This document shows positions 45,458-52,698 of a stretch of 64,000 nucleotides of DNA, piece by piece. The notes below the pieces were generated by a model. It made no database searches, had not been told where the DNA came from, and saw only the letters and a list, made by a program, of their open reading frames with translations. The stretch is from Lewinellaceae bacterium. GTDB lineage: Bacteria; Bacteroidota; Bacteroidia; Chitinophagales; Saprospiraceae. Both the position numbers and the translations under genes were made by a program. Position 1 is the stretch's first letter; every line of letters starts with the position of its first letter. The stretch covers positions 248,001 through 312,000 of the forward strand of contig JACJYL010000002.1 of NCBI GenBank assembly GCA_020636105.1, given 5' to 3'.

Positions 45458-45688
45458 TTCAAACAACTTCTTAGTGCACTGACCGTCACCAACAGGGTCC
45501 CAATAATAACAATTCCCTTTTCCGTCGGTCAAAAGCTCACATAGCAATCCTTAGATCCTTTCGGGATTATGTTCCCGGAATTCCATACCACTAAAAGAAA
45601 TGTGCGATATTCCCAAATACGCAAACAGACCCGGAAGTGATCTAAGTGTTGCAATGATTAATAACAATGGTAAAAAAGTACCCTGATC
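45458..45688. other. spacer between peptide 2 and the glycosyltransferase
   Basis: 231 bases without a convincing rightward gene. On the minus strand a short frame (45446-45547, TTG start) encodes a Cys/Trp/Tyr-containing 33-residue stretch; see findings. It could be a decayed piece of another gene. Confidence 0.3.
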
Positions 45689-46948
45689 ATGAGTAAAAGA
45701 ATCCTGATAATGCCGGATGGCAACTGGTTGTCACACACTTCCCGTGCATTGGAAATAGCAAAAGTACTTAGGGAAACCGGTCATGAAGTCATATTCGCAA
45801 TAGATGGACCTTACACCAGACTTGCACAGGAAAATGGCTTTGAGATCATCACGATCCAAACGATCGACCCAGAAAGGATATTGGCTTGCTCCAGGGATAG
45901 CAGAACCAACTGGTACGAATACGATTTCATCAAAACTTCTGTCGAAGCAGAACTCAAGTTATTCGATGAACTCCGGCCCAACCTGGTTTTGATGGACTTC
46001 AGACTCACGCTCAGCATTTCATGTGAACTGGCAAATATTCCGTTAGCCGTAATCCTCAATACCTCCTGGACCAACTTTTACACAGTAAACCACGGAGCTC
46101 CGGAATCACATGGTCTTTCAAAAATCTTTGACAAAAGCATTACAGACCAATATGCCTCGCTGCTGAGGAAAAAGATTCTGGAAAGAGATAACAGGCCATT
46201 CAACAAATTCCGCAAGGAAGTCGGGCTGCCACCCCGCGAGAACATTCTCGACACCTGGCGTGGCGATCTGAACTTGTTGGCTGACCTTCCAGAATACGGG
46301 CCCACAGAAAACCTGCCGGGTCACTACAAATACATCGGCCCCATTGTTTGGGAGCCTGAGATTGAGCTACCGGATTGGTATGAATCCCTTGATCCGCAAA
46401 AACCGACCCTCTATTTTTCGATGGGCAGCACCGGATTCAAGCGTTTCTTTGACCAGGCGGTAGAGATCTTTAAAAATTCTGACTACCAATGCATAATGAC
46501 CACCGCCGGGATGGTAAAAATCCCGGATGTACCCGATAACTTCTTTGTGGTGGATTATGCCCCGGGCAGCAAAATTATGGAGATCAGCGACGTGGTGATT
46601 TGTCATGGTGGAAACGGAACGGTTTACCAGGCAATGATCCAGGGAACACCCATCATCGGGATTCCTACCATGCACGACCAGGAATTCAACCTGGACAGGG
46701 TAGAAAGTTTAGGAATAGGCATCCGGTTAAGTGAAGTGAATTATCAACCCGAACACCTGGAAGCCGCAGTTAAAAAAGTATTGGCCGAAAAGCATTTCAA
46801 AGAAAATGCTTTGAGATTTAAAAATATGCTTAAGGACTTTAACGGTCCGCTCGCCGGAGCCCAATTAATCGATGCCTTTTTACACGGGAATCCATTACCG
46901 GATACAAAAGTCATCAAAGCAAGAAAGGCCTCCGTCGCCACTGTTTGA
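45689..46948 (+). CDS. UDP-glycosyltransferase, GT1 (macrolide-glycosyltransferase-like)
   Basis: 419 aa GT-B enzyme. N-terminal R-I-L-I-M-P-D-G-N-W-L-S-H-T (acceptor side with the catalytic-His region), and a C-terminal donor site Y-A-P-G-S-K-I-M-E-I-S-D-V-V-I-C-H-G-G-N-G-T and G-I-P-T-M-H-D-Q-E-F-N. These match GT1 enzymes that glycosylate small molecules. It stands between precursor peptides 2 and 3, so its acceptor is probably the locus product, either the peptide or the aryl-polyene phenol. Confidence 0.87.
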   Translation: MSKRILIMPDGNWLSHTSRALEIAKVLRETGHEVIFAIDGPYTRLAQENGFEIITIQTIDPERILACSRDSRTNWYEYDFIKTSVEAELKLFDELRPNLVLMDFRLTLSISCELANIPLAVILNTSWTNFYTVNHGAPESHGLSKIFDKSITDQYASLLRKKILERDNRPFNKFRKEVGLPPRENILDTWRGDLNLLADLPEYGPTENLPGHYKYIGPIVWEPEIELPDWYESLDPQKPTLYFSMGSTGFKRFFDQAVEIFKNSDYQCIMTTAGMVKIPDVPDNFFVVDYAPGSKIMEISDVVICHGGNGTVYQAMIQGTPIIGIPTMHDQEFNLDRVESLGIGIRLSEVNYQPEHLEAAVKKVLAEKHFKENALRFKNMLKDFNGPLAGAQLIDAFLHGNPLPDTKVIKARKASVATV

Positions 46949-47014
46949 TCAGCCGATAAATACATAAAAGAATTATTATTAACCACTTTTTTTAATTTCT
47001 AAATTTATTTTATC

Positions 47015-47176
47015 ATGAAGAATGTAAGCAAAACTAACGATTTGAAGCAAGGATTAGACGTACTCGAACTCGAAGAGCGTCTGGAAATGGTGAACCTCAC
47101 AGCTGTGGCTGCTGAAAGTTCATGGAGATGTGATGACAATGATGTTGACGTTGACAAAGCTGCTTTATCAGCTTAA
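47015..47176 (+). CDS. RiPP precursor peptide 3
   Basis: 53 aa, nearly identical to peptide 2 in DNA and protein (same L-E-L-E-E-R-L-E-M-V-N-L and S-S-W-R-C-D-D-N; tail D-V-D-V-D-K-A-A-L-S-A). Arg38 and Cys39 are conserved. The gene follows the glycosyltransferase by 66 bases and is followed by a strong hairpin, which fits a highly expressed precursor gene with reduced read-through. Confidence 0.88.
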   Translation: MKNVSKTNDLKQGLDVLELEERLEMVNLTAVAAESSWRCDDNDVDVDKAALSA

Positions 47177-47273
47177 TATTGGATATTTCCCTCCATTTTC
47201 TTCTCCACTCAGGCATATCAATCTAAAGTTTATTAAACGCGATTTGATTCGCCAGAGTAAGATTTTCTTTGAA

Positions 47274-47307
47274 ACGGGGCCCCTCAGGCTTTCCTCAGGG
47301 GACCCGT
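47274..47307 (+). terminator. GC-rich hairpin after precursor 3 (terminator or attenuator)
   Basis: ACGGGGCCCCTCAGG and CCTCAGGGGACCCGT pair over 15 positions with two mismatches and a four-base loop, followed by TCATTTCGTTTTA. It sits between precursor 3 and the acyltransferase gene and could make the precursors more abundant than the enzymes downstream. Confidence 0.75.
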
Positions 47308-47340
47308 TCATTTCGTTTTAGTGTTGATTTTAGAAAACGA

Positions 47341-48531
47341 ATGATCTTTTCAAATGCTTTTATTATGATTACTACCATTTCAGATTATACGCTCCAGGCC
47401 GAAAAGTTGAATCACCATATCCGGCAGGAAAACATCCTGGATATCTCCAATATTCACCACAAAGACTATCTGTTCACGACGGCCAACTGGCGTCATTTTT
47501 TCGGGGAAGAAAATCCTGAAAAAATGGATTCCTTTTTCAGGGATTACGTTTTTCAAAAAAAATTGATGGAGCTGGATTTTCAGACTAACCTCGACTGGCT
47601 CATGGATAATTTTGAATTAAAGGGAGATCTCAGCTTTTTGAAAAAGGCCCAGACACAGCCTTTCATTTTTGCGAGTTTTCACTTTGGGCCCTACAATATG
47701 CAAGGCCTGGTGTTATCGGAAATGCTAAAGATTAAATACGCTGTACTGGCTAACAGTGCCCTGTACCTCGATCAATTCACCCAATTCCTAACGGACAAAT
47801 ACAACGACCCCAAAGCTAAAGGAAAAGAAATAATATTGAGCAAGGAAGACGTAGTCAACCCCGATTCGCTCAATGCCCTCATGGAAATGAGAGCAAAAGT
47901 CAACAGCGGAAAAAGCCTTCTTGTTTACCTCGACGGCATGGAAGGGATGACCGGCTACCTCGACCGCACCAAAATGCTCGATATAGAATTTTGTGGAAAA
48001 AAGATGTTTGTCAGAAAAGGCATTGCCCGGATTGCACACTTTTTGAAAACCCCAATTATTCCCATGATATCGAGAAGAACGTCACTGGGTACCTCTGAGG
48101 TCATTTTTGCGCCTCCGGTAGATCCCGCCTCCACCAGCAAATGGCAGGATTTCGTGCCCTCTTTCATGCAGGAATCCTACCGGTTTTTCGAGCCTTATTT
48201 TGTTGAAACTCCGGAACAATGGGAGGTTTTCGACCACTTGCATATGTATGTTTACGAGAATGCTCCCGAGTACAAAGATCCCCCAGAGGTCATAAGCCCT
48301 GACACCCAATTCATCATTTTCAACGAGGATCGGTTTGGTGTTTTTGAAGAGCACAATACATTCTATTTATTTGATAACACCACCTACGGTTTGTTTAAAA
48401 TCAGTGCAGCCATGGCAAAGTTCCTGGCAGGATTCGGAAAGCAAAAAACCACGGCGATCAAAAACGCCATGAAGCCTGAATTATTCAACGATTTATACAA
48501 AAAAGAGATTTTAATAGGTTCCGCGATTTAA
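47341..48531 (+). CDS. lauroyl/lysophospholipid-acyltransferase-like enzyme with extra C-terminal domain
   Basis: 396 aa from ATG 47341, which avoids running through the hairpin. A-S-F-H-F-G-P-Y-N (His114) is the LpxL-type H-x4-acid site, but the acid is Asn119. S-L-L-V-Y-L-D-G-M-E-G and P-I-I-P-M-I-S-R-R are family-like. After about residue 300 a separate segment (F-G-V-F-E-E-H-N-T-F-Y-L-F-D-N, then A-M-A-K-F-L-A-G-F) looks like a PqqD/RRE-type fold. Polyene clusters usually contain such an acyltransferase; the extra domain suggests that here the acceptor is the peptide. Confidence 0.75.
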   Translation: MIFSNAFIMITTISDYTLQAEKLNHHIRQENILDISNIHHKDYLFTTANWRHFFGEENPEKMDSFFRDYVFQKKLMELDFQTNLDWLMDNFELKGDLSFLKKAQTQPFIFASFHFGPYNMQGLVLSEMLKIKYAVLANSALYLDQFTQFLTDKYNDPKAKGKEIILSKEDVVNPDSLNALMEMRAKVNSGKSLLVYLDGMEGMTGYLDRTKMLDIEFCGKKMFVRKGIARIAHFLKTPIIPMISRRTSLGTSEVIFAPPVDPASTSKWQDFVPSFMQESYRFFEPYFVETPEQWEVFDHLHMYVYENAPEYKDPPEVISPDTQFIIFNEDRFGVFEEHNTFYLFDNTTYGLFKISAAMAKFLAGFGKQKTTAIKNAMKPELFNDLYKKEILIGSAI

Positions 48532-48550
48532 TTCATAAAAAATATTATCC

Positions 48551-49216
48551 GTGAAGAAACATCTTGTATTATCGGCCAGATTAAGTGAGGAACTCCTTCG
48601 GGAGTCCCCTCATCTTTATCTTCACTTCCTGCCCCGACAATTCAGGAAGGATGTGCTAAAGTACAACAGGAAACGGAAGCAATGGCTCAGCTTTGTCGGG
48701 AAACTATTGCTGGCCCAGGGATTGGCCATTGTGGAGAAGAAAAAATTGATGGAACAGCCCATTCAATATACTCCAAAAAGGCGTCCTTTCCTTGACAATA
48801 CCCTGGATTTCAATATCTCTCATTCCAATAAAAGAGTGATATGCGTCATTGCCCCCGAAAACCGCATTGGCGTGGATATCCAGGAAAAAGGAGATTATAG
48901 AATTGAAGAGACATCCCGGTTTTATTTTAACGATGAAACCCGGGAAGAAATCAAAACAGGAACCCTAAACCTGGTGAACCTGTGGTGCAGAACAGAGGCT
49001 TTTTCCAAAGCTATTGGTACAGGGCTTGATGAAAATATTAAAAAATACAGCGTTCTGGAAGCCTCCGTCATCCATGAAGATACCCGGTGGAACTTCCTGA
49101 AAATACCCGTCGATCCTGCTTTTGAGTGTATATTGGTAACCGATGCCATACATCCCAAAATCGATTTCTATGAATACCGGCTTCAACTTGAAGCGCTCCG
49201 ACAGGCAAACTTATAA
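48551..49216 (+). CDS. 4'-phosphopantetheinyl transferase (Sfp-type)
   Basis: 221 aa starting with GTG at 48551 (no ATG gives the full family start). F-N-I-S-H-S-N-K-R-V, G-V-D-I-Q and L-W-C-R-T-E-A-F-S-K-A-I-G-T-G are the three Sfp motifs, with Asp/Glu magnesium ligands. It attaches phosphopantetheine to the ACP at 32920. It begins 19 bases after the acyltransferase stop and belongs to the same row. Confidence 0.9.
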   Translation: MKKHLVLSARLSEELLRESPHLYLHFLPRQFRKDVLKYNRKRKQWLSFVGKLLLAQGLAIVEKKKLMEQPIQYTPKRRPFLDNTLDFNISHSNKRVICVIAPENRIGVDIQEKGDYRIEETSRFYFNDETREEIKTGTLNLVNLWCRTEAFSKAIGTGLDENIKKYSVLEASVIHEDTRWNFLKIPVDPAFECILVTDAIHPKIDFYEYRLQLEALRQANL

Positions 49217-49224
49217 AAGCAACT

Positions 49225-50436
49225 GTGATGACCAAAAACAGAATCACTGCCCTGCAGAAGTCTTCTTTTGTCCACATCAAAAAAGAAGCCCAGGGTTTTA
49301 AAATTATCAACAAGATAACCGGAAAGCAATTCCTCGTGGATCAAAACACCATTGAGGTAATCAATCAGTTTGAGCAGCCTACAACACTTGAGCAATGTGG
49401 ATTCAATGAAGGCATAGAGGCTTCTATCCATTACCTTGTCGACCATGGGATACTGGTTCCTTTCACCCACAAAGCTGCGGCACTAAACAAGAGGCAGCTC
49501 GTCTCCCAAAAATTGTTCGGAGTCAGGGAGTACAATGAAAAAATTAAAGAGAATAATATCGTTTTCCTGGGTATCCCTTTTGGTTCAGGGAATCCGGTAA
49601 GTGCTGACAGTTGGAAATTCCCTGATTATCTTCGGATGTTCCTCGAAAAAAAAATAAACCTGAGCGGGACAAGAAAGATCAATCCTAAAATCCTGGGCAG
49701 CGGTATTCCAATGGACAAACTCAACCGGTTAATCGCCCAAAATTCAATGAGCGATGCGGGAAATGTTTACGTGCACGGTTTTGAAACACGGAAAGCCATT
49801 TATGAAAAAATAACGTTTCTCTATGACGAGATAGTCTCAATGGGACACCTTCCTTTTACCCTTGGCGGAGATCACTCCATCACTTACCCCATCCTTCGCA
49901 GTGTTGCCAAAACCCATGAGTCTTTTAACGTCCTGCATTTTGATGCCCATACGGACATTTACAGTTCTTCGTTTGATGAAATCCTGGCCTTGAACGGCCT
50001 GCACCATCACGGCAATTTTGTTTCCCATTGTGTAAAATTACCCCAGCTGAAAAAATATTATCAATTTGGCATTCGGGGATTTTCAAATGCCTACACTGAA
50101 AATATTCCGGAAAAAGTAGAAAGTTACTGGACGCAGGATGTAAAAGAACTGATCCGTGGAACCCAAGACATCCACCTTCCAGAAGATGAAAAATATTACA
50201 TCACCTTTGACATTGACGTGCTGGATCCCCTTATCGCACCGGCGACGGGCACCCCCGAACCCAACGGACTCCAGGTTGATGATATCATCAACCTGTTCAA
50301 AAAACTTGACCTGGGCAACAAAAATATCATAGGAGTAGACTTTGTTGAGGTAAACCCTTCAAGAGACCTTAACAACACCACTACCCTACTCGCTACCCAG
50401 CTCATCCTCAATCTCCTGAATTTTCTGGAGGTTTGA
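49225..50436 (+). CDS. arginase-family enzyme with N-terminal RRE-like domain (candidate peptide arginase)
   Basis: 403 aa, about 100 longer than free arginases. Residues about 10-80 (V-H-I-K-K-E-A-Q-G-F-K-I-I-N-K, then V-I-N-Q-F and I-H-Y-L-V-D-H-G-I-L-V) look like a PqqD-type peptide-recognition domain. The ureohydrolase core keeps all six manganese ligands: His217 (G-G-D-H-S), Asp240, His242, Asp244 (D-A-H-T-D), Asp329 and Asp331 (D-I-D-V-L-D-P). Peptide arginases of RiPP pathways convert Arg to ornithine. The three precursors have one conserved core Arg. Eight bases separate it from the PPTase. Confidence 0.85.
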   Translation: MMTKNRITALQKSSFVHIKKEAQGFKIINKITGKQFLVDQNTIEVINQFEQPTTLEQCGFNEGIEASIHYLVDHGILVPFTHKAAALNKRQLVSQKLFGVREYNEKIKENNIVFLGIPFGSGNPVSADSWKFPDYLRMFLEKKINLSGTRKINPKILGSGIPMDKLNRLIAQNSMSDAGNVYVHGFETRKAIYEKITFLYDEIVSMGHLPFTLGGDHSITYPILRSVAKTHESFNVLHFDAHTDIYSSSFDEILALNGLHHHGNFVSHCVKLPQLKKYYQFGIRGFSNAYTENIPEKVESYWTQDVKELIRGTQDIHLPEDEKYYITFDIDVLDPLIAPATGTPEPNGLQVDDIINLFKKLDLGNKNIIGVDFVEVNPSRDLNNTTTLLATQLILNLLNFLEV

Positions 50437-50446
50437 AACGCACCAA

Positions 50447-50644
50447 ATGGTCGGCCGGGGAAAAAATTTCGATTTGATCAAAACAATATCCCCCCTGCAA
50501 AACTATTTGGGCCCGGTATTGGTTTCCCTTTGTTGTAGTGTTGAAATTACTGCACAACAAACGAAATATTACCAAAACCTGAAACCCTTAGCCGTCCATA
50601 AAACAATGGAAACAACCAGGGTTTTGAAAAAAGTCAGCAAATGA
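50447..50644 (+). CDS. small protein (65 aa) coupled to the ABC exporter gene
   Basis: It begins 11 bases after the arginase-like gene and its stop overlaps the ABC transporter start (ATGA), so it occupies the spacer exactly. It has a short hydrophobic part (L-G-P-V-L-V-S-L-C-C-S-V) and a basic C-terminus. No family is recognised, and no similarity to the three precursors is seen. It may be a real small protein or only a coupling frame. Confidence 0.4.
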   Translation: MVGRGKNFDLIKTISPLQNYLGPVLVSLCCSVEITAQQTKYYQNLKPLAVHKTMETTRVLKKVSK

Positions 50645-52377
50645 GCAAATCTAAAGTAACCATAACCCAGGTATTCAAACAGATCATCTGGCCTCACCGA
50701 TACCTGGTACTCGTTGGTTTAATATTGATCATTATAAGCAGGGCCGCCAGTCTGGTAACTCCATGGGCAAGCAAATATTTAATGGATGATGTTATTGTCA
50801 ACGGGGACATTCAAATGTTGAAAAAGCTGATCCTGTATATCGTTATTGCTATTATCATTCAATCGGTAACGTCCTTCGCTCTAACCAGGTTATTGAGTGT
50901 ACAGGCCCAGCACCTGATCTCCAGGCTGAGGGTGCAGGTGCAGCAAAAAGTACTTTCCCTACCGATCAATTTTTTTGACAATAATAAATCCGGAGCTTTG
51001 GTATCCAGGATCATGAGTGACGTGGAAGGCGTGAGAAACCTCATAGGCACCGGGCTCGTACAGTTGTTTGGTGGCGTGTTGACCGCTGTGGCTTCCCTGG
51101 TTTTATTGATACAAATAAGCCCGAAAATGACCCTTTATGTGTTGGTTCCCGTAATCATTTTTGGAATTATTTCACTCAAAGCATTCAGCTACATCCGCCC
51201 TATTTTCAGATCGAGGAGTATCATCAATTCACAAGTTACGGGCCGCCTGACCGAGACCCTGAACGGAGTCAGAGTGATCAAAGGTTTTAACGCAGAAAAA
51301 CAGGAATCCACCACTTTTGAAGAAGGTGTGGAAAAACTCTTTTTAAACGTCAAAAAGAGTCTCACTTCCACCGCATTGGTCACCAGTGCCGCAACGCTTT
51401 TATTAGGGCTGGCTTCAGCAGGAATAATGGGCATTGGCGGTTATATGATTGTCCAAAATGAGCTGACCATCGGGGAATTCCTATCCTTCACATTATACCT
51501 CGGATTTATGATTAGCCCAATTGTTCAGATGAGTAATATCGGCAGTCAGCTCACCGAAGCTTTTGCCGGACTGGATCGAACCGAAGAACTGATGAACATG
51601 TCGTCAGAAGATGACAATCCGGAAAGGACCCTTCAGATGGAAAAAATCCATGGGGATATCCTTTTCGATAATGTTTCCTTTGCCTATGAAAAAGGGAGTG
51701 AGGTATTGCACAACATTAGTTTTTCAGCACCATCAGGCAGTGTCACGGCCCTGGTAGGCACTTCCGGCTCCGGCAAGTCTACCATTGCAGGACTGGTGGC
51801 TACATTTTTGACACCTCAGCAAGGAACGATTTCGGTCGATGGGGTCGATCTGTCTAAAATGGTACTCAACAACTATCGCAATCATCTTGGGGTGGTATTG
51901 CAGGATGATTTTTTATTTGAAGGAACGATCAGGGAAAATATCCTTTTTCCGCGCCCGGATGCTTCGGAGCAGGACTTATTACATGCCGTAAAAACAGCCC
52001 ATGTGAATGAATTTACCGATCGCTTTGAAGAAGGGTTGGACACGCTCATCGGCGAGCGCGGGGTAAAACTCTCTGGCGGTCAGCGCCAGCGCATCGCTAT
52101 TGCCCGGGCCGTTTTGGCCGACCCGAAAATACTGATTCTCGACGAGGCCACTTCCAACCTGGACACGGAAAGTGAAGCTTTTATCCAGGCCAGTCTCTCT
52201 GAATTGATGGAAGGCAGAACCACCTTCGTGATCGCTCACCGACTGAGTACCATCCGAAAAGCGGATCAGATCCTGGTCATTGAACAAGGAAAAATTGCCG
52301 AACAGGGAACGCACGATGAACTGATTGCACGTCAGGGCAGGTATTACGAACTGTTTACCTACCAGGCGCGGATTTAA
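50641..52377 (+). CDS. ABC exporter, fused membrane and ATPase domains (MsbA/lipid- or peptide-type)
   Basis: 578 aa: six membrane helices (about 20-310) and an ATPase with Walker A G-T-S-G-S-G-K-S-T (about 372-380), signature L-S-G-G-Q-R-Q-R and Walker B I-L-I-L-D-E-A-T, then H-R-L-S-T. No C39 peptidase domain is present, so leader removal must be done elsewhere, e.g. by the M50 protease. As last gene of the row it is the probable exporter of the product. Confidence 0.9.
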   Translation: MSKSKVTITQVFKQIIWPHRYLVLVGLILIIISRAASLVTPWASKYLMDDVIVNGDIQMLKKLILYIVIAIIIQSVTSFALTRLLSVQAQHLISRLRVQVQQKVLSLPINFFDNNKSGALVSRIMSDVEGVRNLIGTGLVQLFGGVLTAVASLVLLIQISPKMTLYVLVPVIIFGIISLKAFSYIRPIFRSRSIINSQVTGRLTETLNGVRVIKGFNAEKQESTTFEEGVEKLFLNVKKSLTSTALVTSAATLLLGLASAGIMGIGGYMIVQNELTIGEFLSFTLYLGFMISPIVQMSNIGSQLTEAFAGLDRTEELMNMSSEDDNPERTLQMEKIHGDILFDNVSFAYEKGSEVLHNISFSAPSGSVTALVGTSGSGKSTIAGLVATFLTPQQGTISVDGVDLSKMVLNNYRNHLGVVLQDDFLFEGTIRENILFPRPDASEQDLLHAVKTAHVNEFTDRFEEGLDTLIGERGVKLSGGQRQRIAIARAVLADPKILILDEATSNLDTESEAFIQASLSELMEGRTTFVIAHRLSTIRKADQILVIEQGKIAEQGTHDELIARQGRYYELFTYQARI

Positions 52378-52392
52378 TCCTAAAAATTTAAG

Positions 52393-52444
52393 TTCGTTTT
52401 TATCCGTGTTCCATACTGCCCATATGGAACACGGATAGAACGAA
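52393..52444 (+). terminator. large inverted repeat at the end of the biosynthetic locus
   Basis: TTCGTTTTTATCCGTGTTCC and CCATA (52393-52415) face TATGGAACACGGATAG and AACGAA (52423-52444). The arms pair over about 22 bases, including a perfect 15-bp ATCCGTGTTCCATA-type core, around a seven-base loop. A terminator is the simplest reading; a remnant transposon-end or MITE is not excluded. Confidence 0.7.
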
Positions 52445-52471
52445 TTTGACCGATTAAAACGGGTTTTGTTT

Positions 52472-52626
52472 TTATAGCGTATTCCATGAGATCAGCACTT
52501 TATCGTCCAACCCGGGGCGAATCCTGTTGCTGCGCACCTTAAAAAATTTTCGCCTGGGTACATTGATTTGTTTGATCAACGCCTCTTCCTCCACAATATA
52601 CGTCAAAGCCAAATCAACCGCCTTTT
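52472..52626 (-). pseudogene. remnant of a DUF255/YyaL-type (thioredoxin-domain, SPATA20-like) gene
   Basis: On the minus strand about 48 codons read like the middle of YyaL-family proteins: an acidic helix, then K-V-R-S-N-R-I-R-P-G-L-D-D-K-V-L-I-S-W-N-T-L, ending in TAA at 52472-52474. An upstream in-frame TGA sits near 52628. Full-length members have about 650-700 aa, so this is a short fragment. It lies next to the inverted repeat at the edge of the biosynthetic locus. Confidence 0.75.
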
Positions 52627-52698
52627 TTCAATTTCCCCGATCAGATACTTCAAAATAATGGATAAAGATCTTTGAGGTCGAACGGATAATATTTCAAA

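Noticed and set aside
49225..50436. Annotation as agmatinase or formimidoylglutamase.
   Set aside because: The extra N-terminal domain and position between PPTase and exporter next to precursor peptides fit a peptide-modifying enzyme better; free-substrate activity remains possible.
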